From Acanthacorydalis orientalis (taxonomy: Eukaryota > Arthropoda > Insecta > Megaloptera > Corydalidae): a DNA stretch of 64,000 bases. The translations under genes and the position numbers were made by a program. Shown piece by piece: positions 42,668 to 56,273 of the stretch. A model generated the notes under the pieces. It was not told the DNA's origin and did no database searches. It saw only the letters and a list, made by a program, of their open reading frames with translations. Every line of letters begins with the position of its first letter. The stretch's first letter is position 1. The DNA lies in the NCBI GenBank assembly GCA_034766995.1, contig CM068314.1, positions 21,206,126 to 21,270,125 of the forward strand, in the 5' to 3' direction.

Positions 42668-43039
42668 TACTTAAAAAAATTAATTATAGACACAAGTCTA
42701 GTATAAAATAAATATTTCAAATGACAAATTCTTGGTTTAAAGGTTCTTACATGTTCAGAATAATCAAAGGAAATTGGTTTCACTGATCATATAGCATATA
42801 AGGAGTTTTACGACAAATTAATTATTCTTTCTTTATTTAAATGCCACCGGAAACAGTCAATGAATAAGAAGAATAAATTAATTGTTGAAGTATTAATAAT
42901 TGTAAGAGTTAATAGTTGTTACCGTTACTGCATATTAAATAAATAATTATAAATGTTGTCAAATCAATATTCTTAGCGTGTATTAATAATTTATTGGCAC
43001 ATATAGACATTTCTCTCTTCTTTCTTTCTCTGTCTCTCT

Positions 43040-43083
<44 letters not shown>

Positions 43084-43501
43084 CATAATTTCAGTTCTTA
43101 CAACATTTAATTCTTGAGATACTTGCATTTTTTACATTCTTGAAACAGTAGTTTCAATAATTGAAAATCGACTCTACAGGTGCAATTTTGTGAGTTTCAT
43201 TTTTCATGTATTTTTAAATCATAAAAACGATAAATTACTTCCCGTCTAGACATTTTTTTAATCGTTGATAAAAAATGTTAACGCTTTTTGTTGTTTTATG
43301 AAATTGTTCTGACAAATTTCACTCTACTTAATTGTTTTGATGTGCGGAGACCAAAATGCTTTTAATTAAAAATGTAACCAACTTGCAGTATTAACAAAAA
43401 AAATAATAATTTTGAAAGTGTGTGTAAAAACAATTTCCGTACATTTTTATGCATAAATCAACAGTCAGTTGTAACAAGAAAAAAATTCAATTAAATTTAT
43501 T

Positions 43502-43565
43502 GAAAACACTGGATATTTCCAGTGTTTTCGTCCTTTTGCTTCTAATTATTATCAGAAGAAGGACG
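43502..43565. repeat. two back-to-back hairpins
   Basis: First: a perfect 12-bp stem GAAAACACTGGA / TCCAGTGTTTTC with a 4-base loop (43,502-43,529). Second: CGTCCTT...CTTCT paired with AGAAG/AAGGACG (43,529-43,565). They share one base. Confidence 0.8.
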
Positions 43566-43862
43566 AGAAATTAAAATAAATGAAAGTTTTTTTCGTTTTC
43601 AGAATACAATATATATATATATATATGGTTACTTGATTTCATTCTTTTTTGGAATAAACAGAAGGATTTATCTTTTCCTTTTGAAAAACGATTATATTTA
43701 ATTAAACAAGGACATGTTCACCTAGAGTTTACTAAATAAAAATCATTTTACTTTGTAATGGATTACTTTATTTCGATTTTCTATGCCTTAGTAGAATCAA
43801 TTATCGATTGTTTCCAATACTTCTGTTTCCAATTAGTTGAAAGAAACGAGGCAGTACTGGAG

Positions 43863-43864
<2 letters not shown>

Positions 43865-43933
<69 letters not shown>

Positions 43934-43950
43934 AGAGAGAGAGAGAGACA
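43865..43950. repeat. (TA)n-(GA)n microsatellite
   Basis: About 33 TA units followed by GA units. Confidence 0.95.
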
Positions 43951-44475
43951 TTTTGATATCGATACAAATATATCAAAAATACACAAATTATTATTATTAA
44001 TATCTGTAACACCATCGCACTGAAGGTTTTTTTTTAAATGGCGACTGATATATATTTTTTATGTATACTGAAATATTTCTAGAGTTTATAAATATTGACA
44101 TTTATATATATATATATACATATACAATATATTTATTTGTATTTGTTAATAAGTAGAATATAAATATTTAAAAAAAAGTATTTTTGCTTTTTTATTAAAG
44201 CATTAAAATAATTCCAGACAAGTTTGTATGCAAATAATTCAATAGGGATAAACTGTACTATATTTGGAGATTCTATTTCCGTTGTGCTTTAAACGTGATC
44301 CGCTGGGTAATACTTTCGTGAGTCACTGGACATTTTTATGTTTTTCACAAATGCTAAACTCGAATAAAAAAGTATAGAAGAATAATAAACTAACATTTCG
44401 AAACATTTAAAATCCTACTGGCAAATAATTTATTTTTTAAAGAGATAAATATAACCTAAGAATTATTTTAGATAT

Positions 44476-44505
44476 TACATATATATATATATATATATAT
44501 ATATG

Positions 44506-44559
<54 letters not shown>

Positions 44560-44560
44560 T
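44476..44560. repeat. (TA)n in two blocks with inverted TGTAAT/ATTACA flanks
   Basis: Two TA arrays separated by GTAA; ATTACA before the first and TGTAAT after it are complementary. Confidence 0.85.
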
Positions 44561-46964
44561 TATATATAAATTCTAAAAATAATCTGAATTGTATAAATCG
44601 GATATGAGATTAAAACCACATACAATTTTAAAATATGAATTAAAGAATAGAATAGAAATTCTAACAATATTGGACAGCAGAGTCATATCAAGGTTTTATT
44701 GAATTATCTTTTTTATGCATTTAATATTAAAAAATGATAAAATAATTGATAAAATGGATATTTTCTTTATTAAATTATGGTTGATATCATTAATATTTTT
44801 TTTTTAAATAATAATAATAATTCTTTTTATGATTAAGTTACATTATTTTATAATTATTTTCTTTAGTTTTTTTTAACATTAAAAATGTTACAAAATATTT
44901 GAATAATATAAAGATAAATTAATGTACTTTATTTAGTAAATGATCTGTATGATTCTTAAAAATATCATAAGTATACAAATTATTGCACTGGTAAGTATTT
45001 AGCAGTGTATTAAAAAGGTGCTAAAATTTTGTCTGATTATGATATAAGCTTTTTACAAACTGTTACTAAGTGCATAAGTATTATGTTGAATAAAACACAA
45101 AAATGAAATCAACATTTATATGGACATTAATATTTATCAAAGATTTATCTTAATGCAAATTTATTATAAAAAATGATAAACACTCATTAACAAATATGCA
45201 TATTATTAATATGAGATAATAAAAAATTTCTATTAAATTTTCATAAAAGAACATCAGCTTTTAGATGCGTAATATTAAAAAAGAAAATCACCTAAGTAGT
45301 TTTATGATAAATGGATTATTACATCCTATAATTTAAGAACAATCGAAATTATCACGGTTAGCAACTACTTTATAGAATGCTAATTTTGGTTTAATTTTTT
45401 TTATATTTTAGTTTGTTTATTTTATACTAAATATTTAATGTTATTTTGGTTAATCTTAATTCCATTTACATTTAATCTGAAATAATTGCTGCTTCTTAAT
45501 AAAAATCAGTTGATGGATCTGATGGATTTAATTTATCAAAAAATAATACTATTTTTACTCAACTTTGATTTTTTCCAATTTTATATCTCTAAGCAAGACG
45601 TATTATGAAATAAAATAAAACTAACTGAATATATTTCTTATTGCATAAAATTATGAAATTATATTTCATGGCATCTAATATATACGATGGAACACTATGT
45701 ATAATAAATAAAAAAATGCATAATACTTTTTTATTAAAATATGTAAATATTATATTAAATACAATCCATTCTATGGAGTTTTGTGAAATTATTTTTGAAA
45801 TAAGTATAGAAAAATAAATTTTAAGTTAGAGGAAATTCTACCAAAAAAAAAAACACATTTAATATATTTCAATACAAACGAAATCAAGATCCCTTATTTT
45901 ATTTCGTAAGTACACTCTTTGAAAAAAATTATTCCGATATTTTCTAAAATTTTACTTTTACTAACATGTTTAGTAATTTTTAAATACCTAATTAATTTTT
46001 GAAATAATATAAACAGTTAACAGTTGATAACAGAATATTTGTTAATAGACAATTTAAATACAACTAAACTAAAAAAGCACATTGTATATTTTGTAATATC
46101 AAATGCACCTCTCTCTTTTCTCTCTCTCTCTCTCTACATATATATTTAAAATAGAATCATTTGATTTCTAAATGATGAATTGACTTTATTAGATTCTTAT
46201 GGCCACATTAAATGCTTCAATTCGAAAATTAAAAAAAAACATTTTAGTACTAGCGCATGAATAAAATGAACTTATTGGTTGAAAATATCGAAGTTTATAT
46301 ATATATATATATATCATTATAAAATAATATTAAAAATCCAACCACATCATAAAAAAATCTGACTAGAAAAACTATAACAATTTTTTAAGACACGTCGGTG
46401 TTTTCATTGATTCAGATAAAATAAAAAATAGAATTGAATAATTGATCTATATTTGTAATCGAAAATAATCAACCTTTTATGAATTAATAATTCATTTTTA
46501 GTACATTTTTTTACGTTTGAACAAAATACAAAAAATTCAAATAAATTCAAATGAGAGAAAACATGGTTTCCTTACAAAAACATTATAAATTATACACAAA
46601 AAAGAACTACAGTATTACAAAGCCGAAGTAAAAGCGAATTTACTTGAAAACATTAAATAAAAAATTATATAATAATAATAATGTTTTAGTAATAATTCAC
46701 GCTCGACTGATAAAAAATTTATAAATCGATCTCATCAGGAAAATGATAACGTTTATATTGACTAAATATTAAAATTATACAGAAATTATGACCGTATTTT
46801 AATCTTTTATATGTACTGCTTTTATTAATATCACACAACTTCACAGAAGAACACAAAGTAAACATTTCAAAAATTAATAAATGAGCAGTTGAGTACCTCT
46901 AAATATATCTATTAATTGTCTAATATTTATTTTAAATATTCTAATAGAATCATAATTGCATAAT

Positions 46965-47017
<53 letters not shown>

Positions 47018-47876
47018 ATATGATAGCATTTATTTTTCATGATTACAACGTTTCAAATAAATAATCATCCTACGAAAACATATAACATTTATTTTTTATT
47101 TACTTAATAGCTGATATTTGTTAATTATTCCTTTACAATGTTATTTTTTTAAAATTCGTGTTTGTTACAAAGATGAATGTATTTTAATTAATTAAAGAAA
47201 AATAATATTTTATACAATAAATACTTCCGTATTAAAATAAGTATGAGCACAAAACTTGCACAATGAAAATCATTATACCTCGCAAACTTGACAAATACAC
47301 TGTTGACATTCACACGAAAACATGTTTTTCCGTATTTTGCACATTTCGATATAACATACACTGAATCTTTCACGTTTAGATAATGTGAGTTGTCAAATAC
47401 TAAAACAATTATACTACCGAATCCGATACTGTACGACTTGATATTACTATCTATGTAGATATAATTTCAACTCAAATATGATTTGCGAGATTAGTGAAAA
47501 GGTAAATACACATTTCTGTCAGAGTTTTAGAAGGGATATGGTTGGAAACAACCTCGCTTGGAAACAACGTTTTAGCGTGCTCTCAGTCACGTACAAATCA
47601 TTTTGTGAATGAACTGAAATTATAAATAAAAAAAGTAAACAGTGCATTTTCGAAAACTTCTTACTTAAATAATATTCAAACATTGCCTCATATAAGTCGG
47701 TACTTTTATACGAATAAGAAATAATTTTATTTAGTATCACTTTACTATAAATCTCTAAAATGTGTTATTTATTATATCGTTGGAATAAATTAGTGTAATT
47801 GCTATACTTCATTGAAAATACTGTATTACGTATGTATTTTTTTAATATTAGAGGTTTATAATATATTTTTTTTAAT

Positions 47877-47931
<55 letters not shown>

Positions 47932-50623
47932 ATTAGTCATTGCTACATAAATCCACAAGAATAAAAGTCACATTTTTTGAATTTGTTTTTGATTTCATTA
48001 AAACGTAACTTCGTTATTCTTGGGCTGAAGGGGAACTACAATTCATTATTACGTAATGTACCGGTTTCTCTAATCCCGAGAGGGGAGTTCGGACACATTA
48101 TTTAGTGGACCCACGAATGAATATACGGGTTTTCCATTGACTCAATTGGTTACTTTATTTTAACAGATTTGTATTGAAGCAAAAAATTTGTTTGATTTAA
48201 ACATTTTTATTAGTATTTCTTATATTAAAATAATGAATAAATTTATACAATAACTTCATCAATTACCACTCTTCTAGTAGCTCAAATTAATTCTACAACT
48301 TGTTTTATAATTTTTATTTACAACTACATTTATTGAAACAACATTTGCCGATGAGATTTACTCAAAAAATTCTTAAGATATTTATTTCAGACAATCCGTT
48401 ATAATTATACTAATCCAGCATTTTTCGATACATTCATATCAGTTTCATACATTATGATTGCGAAAATCAAATAGTTACACCTTGTTCTCAATATTTTAAT
48501 ACAGTAGCCATCATTTTTCAAAATTATCTTTATACGTCATGAAGTTGAAAACTTGAAACAATATAAACGAAGTAATTCAGAAAAGATATAGATTAATCAA
48601 CTTTTTCTGCGAAGGGGCTATTTTAAATCCCGTACATTCGTTTAATACAAATTGTAAAATAAAGTTTAGATTATTAAAAATTCCAAACATTTATTTTATT
48701 TTGCAAAAAAATATAATTATAATCTATAATTTTACGTCCGGGGTCACTGTGAGTCTCCATCTAATCTCGCGCCGTGATATATAAGTCAATGTTGCCAATA
48801 TCAAATCAAAAATAACCAACATGAAAATAAAACACACACCACAATGTTCGTTGCATAATAGCGCCATGGATAAAATAATCTAGTTTTGAAATGAACGTAC
48901 TAAAAACTTTTAAATATAAAAAAATAAAAACAAAAAAGAATTATTTCAATCGCAAAAAATATAGAAAAAAATACATAAAAAGTGAATTAATGTCAAAAAA
49001 TAATATTTTGTGAATAAAAATATATAAAAGAACAGATGCTTCGATAAAAATATATTTGCTGGAATGCTATTGCCTTTAAAAGCACGTGTTCTGTTTCATA
49101 TTCTGAAGTAAATAAAATATTGGAAAATTATATATAAACAAGATTTTTTCACACACAATACATACATATTCCTCGTGTGAATGTGCTTGATGGATTCTCA
49201 AAGTCTGCTGAAGATATTACAATTATTATTTATAGGCAAACTTTTCAAGAAAACATGAATAAACCGAATTATTTACTTGATTTTTTTGTAAACTTTGCAA
49301 AAGAGAATATAGTATATTATTTTAATTTATGTAGACATATAACTGAAATAATACATTAAACACTGGATGACGTAATTGCCGACAAAGTTAATTTAAAATA
49401 ATGAGGAAGGGATAAAGTAGTTATGCGTATGGAATACATTTGTGCCTGGTTTTTATTTCAACAAACACAATAAGTACATAAAACTAGACACTAAAAAATA
49501 CGAACTAGAAAAGTAAAATTTATTTTTTATGTTAAATTTTCAAATTAAACCAATAATGCACATCTAGCCGAGTTTTAAAATTGACATGAATAATAAATCA
49601 TTCGTAAACAATAGTCATTTACCTGTATTCTATAATAAGTCATTTCTTTTTAAGAAACCCACAAGAAATTATATTGGTTACGGCACATAAATAATACATT
49701 CAAAATGATATAAAATTAACAAATAGTAAGTAAGCAGTAAAATATTATATTATTTTTTTTACAACGAGTAGATATATTATTAAGACGTAATTAATGCGGG
49801 AAGTCGTCTTTTAGTCTTTTGATACAAGTTTTTTTATACAATAGCTACAACATAAAAATTCAGTAATTATCACATACCAATATTTTTTTATATAATCGTC
49901 ATGATTCGTTTCACATTTATGTTATTTAGAAAGAACCGACGTTTAAAAGAAGGATGATTAATTTGTATACATTTTTATACTGCTCAGCATTTGAAGGTTG
50001 AATAGTACAAACCTTTTTGCAGACAAGAAATTATTATTGAGTATAAGATGAAAAAACCCACCGTTCTAGTTCTCGGTAACCACTCATATTCGTATGAATT
50101 TAAAAACTCTACTTTTCTTTCCGTTAGTTGCAACATTTTTTTTTCTTTGCCCAATATAAACAAAATATTTTATCTTACTTTCTTTATATGTGTTAATAGT
50201 TATTTGCACTATTAATATTTTTTAAATATGACTTTATATAAGATTCTTCTAAACTGTATGGCGTCAATTTTACACAGTAGTAATTATTTGAAAGCAATAT
50301 TTGATTATTAAAATTGAAAATAGTACAATACATTCATCTGAATTTTAAAATATTCTATAACTTAAAGTAACTTAGATGACTTGTTTAATAAAAAATTGAA
50401 TTAAAGAAATAAGCAAGTACTTTTAAATAAAGAATAATAGTATAAGACAGTATTTTAACACAAAAAGTACTCAAAGATATTGACAAAAATACAAATAACT
50501 ACTGACATTGTTATATGAAGGTGTTGAATTATTGAAGTTACATTTATATCGTGTTAAGTGAACGTAATTAGTTTTTATTTATTTAACTATTAGTTTTGCT
50601 TAGAAATTAATGTTTGAACATTT

Positions 50624-50745
50624 ACCATATGTAATTTCCTACAAACTTGTATTTTTTCAAAGTTATGAAAATTAATTATATTATGTCTGATACCATATGT
50701 AATTTCTTACAAACTTGTATTTTTTCAAAGTTACGAAAATTAATT
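50624..50745. repeat. 54-bp tandem duplication, period 68
   Basis: ACCATATGTAATTTC(C/T)TACAAACTTGTA... occurs at 50,624-50,677 and 50,692-50,745 with about two differences. This implies a recent local duplication. Confidence 0.85.
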
Positions 50746-50940
50746 GATATAACACTGATTCAGATTTCAAATATTAAAAGTAATACACAGGAAATACATA
50801 ACAGAATACCCATATAAAAATTGAAACAATTATTTACCGACAAAAATATGACGTTAATTTTCGTTTTAGTTCATTAGGCATCTCTTTTTTTAGTCAATAA
50901 TTGATAATTTTGTATTCCTGTATCAGACGTAGAATTCTCG

Positions 50941-50945
50941 CTATA

Positions 50946-50981
<36 letters not shown>

Positions 50982-51000
50982 TATATATAGAGAGAGAGAG
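50941..51000. repeat. (TACA)n-(TA)n-(GA)n microsatellite
   Basis: About seven TACA units, then TA, then GA. Confidence 0.95.
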
Positions 51001-51030
51001 ACATGCACGCATACTTAAGTATATATAATA

Positions 51031-51086
51031 TAACAAAGGTAAAATTCACTTTCTATAAAAGTGAATTTCACCATATTTCTTTGTTA
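51031..51086. repeat. 56-bp nested hairpin
   Basis: Inner stem AAATTCACTTT / AAAGTGAATTT with loop CTATA; outer arms TAACAAAG and CTTTGTTA. It could be a short palindromic element. Confidence 0.75.
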
Positions 51087-51212
51087 TTGTTTAATTTTTT
51101 GTATTGCACAATACATGGTAAGGTTTATTTAATTCCTGAAAAATTCAAAAACTTTATAATGAGTAGATTTTATTTTTAAAAAAGAAAATTTAAATGAAAG
51201 TAGATATGAGGT

Positions 51213-51216
<4 letters not shown>

Positions 51217-51261
<45 letters not shown>
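51217..51261. repeat. (TA)n microsatellite
   Basis: About 22 TA units just left of the mariner element. Confidence 0.95.
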
Positions 51262-51265
<4 letters not shown>

Positions 51266-51581
51266 AAAATAAGCCATGTTATCATCTACGGAGACATTGA
51301 TAATGTTACTAATACTTTTTTGGAAATACTAATGACAAAAGAGATCATTTTCAAAAAAAAGCTTTTACTATAATTTATTTAAATCGTGTTAGTTTGTCAA
51401 ATACGCTTGTTCGTTTGAATTTATACGTACATTTTTGGAAATTTTAAAAATAAAGTTGTGAAAGAGTAAATGATGTTTTTAAGAATAAAAAAAATATGAA
51501 AAAATTTAAGATTATATATTTGATATTGTTAAAGATAGTGTTTTTAAATAAAATTCAAATAAAGATATTTTATATTTGGTA

Positions 51582-52628
51582 TACAAATTAATTTGGAGCA
51601 TTTTTAATAGAAAATGAATGCTTATTTACGGAAAAACGGAATACATTTCAATCCTAAAAATATCTTCCATTATTTTGTATAACTTTGCTCTATCCGTCAG
51701 GTAAATGATGAATCCCTTGCCGAAAAAATAAATTAAATCAATGCTTTTAATCTCGTCGATTTAAGATTTTTAAGTGCCAATTTTAACATTTAAAAACATT
51801 ATACATCTTTGCTAAGCAGTTGGAATAATCTCACAAAACAGTAGTGAACACAATATTGTCCGAAAAGCAGCATATTATGCATAGTATACTTTTCGCATTC
51901 CAATTGAAAAAAAATACTGAAGTCACAAGAATGATTTGTTCAGATTTTGAGGAAAGTGATGTGACGCATAAAATATGCAAAAAGGGGTTTCACAGGTTTC
52001 GAAGTGGTGATTTTGATCCTTTCGACCAAGAACAACCCGGATAAGCGAAAAAATTAGAAGACGAAAAGTTAGAGCAGTTGTTAAGTGAAAACTCCACTCA
52101 GACTGAAAAAAGGGTTCTTGTGCACTTAGTGGGACATTAAGGGTGTGATCTATTATGAATTGCTTGATCCTAGCCAAACTGCAAATCAGGGCTCATCTGT
52201 TTAAGTGATGAATTAGAGATAAAAAGACAATTCACTGGCGAGGGAATGAGGAAAGTCATTTTGCAGCACGATTATGTTCAGCCGCACGTCGGGAAAAGGA
52301 CCAAAGACGTTATCTGTTCGTTGGGCTCGGAAGTTCTTCCTCATGCAACGTATTCACCGGACCTAGCTCCGTCAGATTATCACCTGATTCAATCGTTTCT
52401 GTATCACCTGACTGATACCCATTTTAAAACAGTGGAAAAGGTCCGAAAATGCACTGACAACTTCATCGACTCAAAGCTGTCATTTTTTCGATAAGGGATT
52501 CGTCAGTTACTCGACAGATGGAGCAAAGTTATACTAAATAATGGGCGATATTTTGAGGACTAAAATGTATTCAATTTTTCAGAAAAAAGCTTTCATTTTC
52601 TACAAAAAAGGCGCCGAATAGATTTGTA
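51582..52628 (+). mobile_element. mariner element, internally deleted
   Basis: Terminal inverted repeats beginning TACAAAT at both ends match at 32 of the outer 40 positions (left TACAAATTAATTTGG; right inverted TACAAATCTATTCGG). The 1,047-bp length is shorter than the usual 1.3 kb. It contains the N- and C-terminal parts of a transposase with the middle missing. Confidence 0.85.
51844..52563 (+). pseudogene. mariner transposase remnant
   Basis: The N-terminal part reads LSEKQHIMHSILFAFQLKKN, with the helix-turn-helix segment ending FRSGDFD. An in-frame TAA follows QPG, then KLEDEKLEQLL continues. After further stops the C-terminal part holds QHDYVQPH (second catalytic Asp) and LPHATYSPDLAPSDYHL (third acidic position and the YSPDLAP motif). 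The region with the first catalytic Asp is absent, and another stop follows SFFR. The copy is dead. Minus-strand frames across it are shadows. Confidence 0.88.
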
Positions 52629-53214
52629 CATCTAATACTTTATAATATATCTCACTGAAGTAGTGATTTATATTTTAGTTTCTATATAATTTTGAATTTT
52701 TAAACAGTGTACATTCTAAGTATGGAGAAGAAATGAAGTCTATAATTTATTGGAATGAAAGCATATTTATTTTGAAATTATGTTATAATTATCAAAAAAA
52801 ATACAAATGTAATTTTTCATTAGTCTATATAATACGATCTATATAGCTATTTATATTTTTTATACTTTTAAATCAGTAGTATCTAAATTATACTTTTTAA
52901 ACAACAAATGATTAAAATATACTGTTAAGGGTATAATTACAGATATACTATTAAAACTTACATAATAAAAAAAAACGTATATAATAAAATTAGTAATTTA
53001 CATTAAAAAAATAATGTCTATGTAATATGTAACATTAATCTTTTGGTATATAAAATCATTTACTCACCGATTTGAATGACAATTACTAAGATGTTAGTCA
53101 CCAATTTACTAGAATAGTATTTAAATCACAGCCCATTATCTGTAAACAAAATATTATATTACTGTAATATTCAACGATATAATGACAAATAAGAATGGCT
53201 TTATACATGAATAC

Positions 53215-53218
<4 letters not shown>

Positions 53219-53280
<62 letters not shown>

Positions 53281-53286
53281 TATATC
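53219..53286. repeat. (TA)n, left half of a split microsatellite
   Basis: TA array ending at the left terminus of the Tigger-like element. Confidence 0.9.
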
Positions 53287-54069
53287 TTGGCGTATAAGGC
53301 GACCCTAGAACCCAAAAAGATTTTCAAATGTAAAGGGTCGTCTTATACGCCCAATATAAAAACAGAAACTTTAAAATAACATGAAGAATTTATAGTGCTT
53401 ATATGGAAATTAAATTCTTTATTTAAAAAAATAATTTCAAATTTGGTATACAATATAAATTCATTGAATAATTCGATTTAAATAAAAAATAAAAATAAAA
53501 TACATTTTGCTTATAGGTTCGTTTTATTCCTCATTCGAGTCTAAAATTTCATGAACTACATCCTGAGGTTCATTGTTTGAATTCCTGTCGTACGGATCGG
53601 GATCCAAATCTGTTGAATCAGCTTCATTTTCATCGTCATCAGTGTCTCATAATAGATCAGCTTTCGTATCATCCATAGCGTTAGAGATATCGCATTTTTT
53701 TAAATGATTTGATTACATTTTCTAATTTTACCTTATCCCAAGCTTTGATCACAAAACCACGCAGCACGTCAAGCAATTGCGCCCGCATGGCCCCACTGCT
53801 TGTAAATGTTTTTTCGCCTGCCAACATCCAATTGGTCCATTCTTCACACATATAATCTTTCATTTTTGAAATTCGGTTCATTTCATTTTTGAAATGTTTG
53901 ATAGAAAAATATTATTCCCTTAATTTCAATTTCGGACATAAAATTGTATTATAACATGTGAAGGAAGCGTTCAATTTAAGATCGTCTTATACGACCGAAA
54001 TATGATAAATGTATAAATTTTACCTTAAAATTTCGACCTCGTTTTATACGTAGGTCGCCTTATACGCTG
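53287..54069. mobile_element. Tigger/pogo-like element inserted in a TA microsatellite
   Basis: The ends share GCGTATAAGGCGACC in inverted orientation. Each end also has a second inverted copy of the motif (GGTCGTCTTATACGCC; GATCGTCTTATACGACC). TATATC precedes both termini. TA arrays flank it on both sides, fitting the TA target preference of Tc1/mariner/pogo elements. It contains only the C-terminal end of a transposase. Confidence 0.75.
53524..53881 (-). pseudogene. Tigger-like transposase C-terminus, broken
   Basis: The minus-strand frame has WVIKAWDKV-like content (FVIKAWDKVKLENVIKSFKK), characteristic of the end of the DDE/CENP-B-type Tigger catalytic region (W-x2-AW-x2-V-x2-E-x-I-x-SFKK). 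A run of seven A shifts the frame right after SFKK. In the shifted frame an acidic tail follows, with a TGA where the family usually has Trp, then DTDDDENE and the end at TAA. At least two lesions make it non-functional. Confidence 0.75.
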
Positions 54070-54072
54070 TGA

Positions 54073-54084
54073 TATATGTACATG

Positions 54085-54164
<80 letters not shown>
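54073..54164. repeat. (TA)n, right half of a split microsatellite
   Basis: About 40 TA/TG units directly after the Tigger-like element. The 111-codon frame overlapping it is an artefact. Confidence 0.9.
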
Positions 54165-54166
<2 letters not shown>

Positions 54167-56006
54167 CGAACATTATAAATATATATATGGACATTTTTTT
54201 ATATATTCACATACACTAAATTTTAAAATAAAACATAAGAAATACCAAGAGAAAAAATCTTATATAAAAACTTATATAAATAAATTAATAAATAAACATA
54301 TGTGCATATTTATGAAATTGTACTTTAAACAATATAAGTTTATACAGAATGAAAAACATGATATTAATAAAACAAAAAAAGAATATCATTTTGGATTTTT
54401 ATAATTTTTTTTAAATTACGTTTTTTGAAATAAACATTTAATATACAACTTAAAATAATTTAATAATTTAAATTTAAAAGATATGAATTTATTACAACGC
54501 CATACAATTTCCTATTTAAATAAATAACTTTCACTTTAAATTATAAAAATAAACAAACTGAAAAGGAAAACATTTCAAATTATTATCTTTGTTGAAATAT
54601 TGTATTTGATTTTATTATATTTCTGTATAATTGTGTATATATAACTCTAGTGTATAATAATTATAGTTCCAAGCTTATTTCAGAACATACATATATAGTT
54701 TTTAATTGTACAAATATACTTATTCAATTCTTTTTGATAAACAAATTTGTTGTTACAATACATTGAAAAATATTAATAAGTTAATATGTATGTAAAGATA
54801 AATTTAATACAAATTTAAAATAAAACTATAACTAAATGATAATGTTGGTTTTGTGTATAAAATAGATAAGGATCAATTTTAATGCAGTATATAACTAATA
54901 TCCTAAAGGTCAATTCCTTAAACAACGGGTTGATGACATTTGGGTACAACGTTAAATATAGTCATCGAATAATATTCTGTTTATGTTTAATCGTTTTTTA
55001 TAAATAATTAAATTATCATCTCTATTGACAATTAAATAATAAATGTAAAATATATAATATATATACTTGATTACACAAATTACTAAAAAATATGATTAGA
55101 TTTTTTTATAAACATACATTTCATATCTATAATGGAATTAAAAAGAATAATTTAAGATTTGATTTATAAATAAACTACTTACGAAATATAAAACAGTAAC
55201 TGACGTTTAGACATGATTTTGTAAACATAGAACACAATCACGATTTATTAGCACTAATTGAATTTATTTTTTTAACCAATTTAAAAAGATTTGTTATTAA
55301 AAAGTAATACAAATTATTAAAACTATCGTTAGATAATATATGTATATTTAAAATTATTATGAATAATCAATAAACTGTTAAATTACTCATTTTAATACTG
55401 AGCTTATAAAACAGATGTTGCTCAAGAAGCTAGTGTCAGGATCTGTTGAAATTCAGGTTCGCAAACACAACTGAATGAAATTATATTATAACGTTACTTA
55501 CTTTCAATATAATGTAATTATTTGTGAAATTTTATTTAGGAAGAAATATATTTCTGAATAGTTTTCAGATTTGTTAAAACGTTTTTTTATTTTTTGAGTA
55601 ATGAGTAAAAAATACAAATCTTTAAAAATTTACATAATACAATGAATGAAAATTATTTGGTTTCTGTAACACGAATACACATTAAGAAAATATAATTCTT
55701 AAACTTCTACAGTATTATTTCGTAAACAACATAACCTACTGTATTTTTGTGGATTCTATTATTAACTTCTATGACATTTTTAACTATAATATGAATGTAG
55801 CTATACATGTTTTTATTTATAGTTGGCGAAATGCACTTTGTATTGATTGAAGATTTCAGTTTAATTCGTTTGGAGTAATTTTCGGTCTTCCTTTTTTCAT
55901 GCAAAATCCAATTAAAAAATCCTTTTTTGGAAATTTCGGGGTGTAATTTTGAGTGTTGTCACGGATTTTTTTTGTTTCGATATTGTTTTCAATTTAAGAT
56001 AACAAA
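54165..56006. other. upstream region of the BTB gene, no gene
   Basis: AT-rich, with no coding exon. The last 90 bases before 56,007 are T/G-rich leader sequence ending in AACAAAATG. No TATA box at a convincing distance. Confidence 0.6.
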
Positions 56007-56198
56007 ATGTCTAATGCAGAAGATCAACAGTTCTGTTTAAGATGGAATAATTTTCAAGCTAATATAACATCACAGTTTGAGACATTAAGAGATGATGAAG
56101 ATTTTGTGGATGTGACTTTAGCGTGTGAAGGACAACGTTTAGAAGCACACAAAGTTGTCCTTTCAGCTTGTAGTCCGTTTTTTAAAGAACTGTTTAAA
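56007..56198 (+). CDS. BTB transcription factor gene, exon 1 (BTB N-terminal half)
   Basis: ATG in the context AACAAAATG; 64 codons; donor AAA|GTATGT in phase 0. It encodes [25 protein letters not shown] and [18 protein letters not shown], the conserved start of insect TTK-type BTB/POZ domains (tramtrack, broad, lola, fruitless group). The protein is nuclear by family. The locus has six exons to 59,909 with alternative ends: about 550 residues with the zinc-finger end (exons 1-5), about 418 if exon 4 joins exon 6. I cannot assign the specific orthologue. Confidence 0.93.
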
Positions 56199-56273
56199 GT
56201 ATGTTAAAAACCTATAAGACTTTTCTGGAGATTATTTCTAGTACATATTCAATAAATGTCTTTATCTTTGCAG

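Larger units (their letters stand above)
40460..51581. other. gene-free stretch
   Basis: About 11 kb with TA tracts, one Helitron-like copy, hairpins and local duplications but no supportable exon. Slightly GC-richer patches near 47.5, 48.05 and 48.75 kb may hide non-coding first exons of milton or old repeats. Confidence 0.5.

Noticed and set aside
42598..42783. 61-codon minus-strand frame
   Set aside because: Antisense to the GC-rich end of the Helitron-like copy B.
48040..48125. GC-richer patch with a short minus-strand frame (MENPYIHSWVH)
   Set aside because: Only 11 codons and no splice or homology support; probably an old repeat.
48720..48790. Minus-strand ATGGAGACTCACAGTGACCC followed by GTAAAA as the missing first milton exon
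   Set aside because: It would end in phase 1, whereas the exon at 40,279-40,459 must be entered in phase 0. It may still be non-coding leader.
51923..52177. 84-codon minus-strand frame
   Set aside because: Shadow of the mariner transposase remnant on the plus strand.
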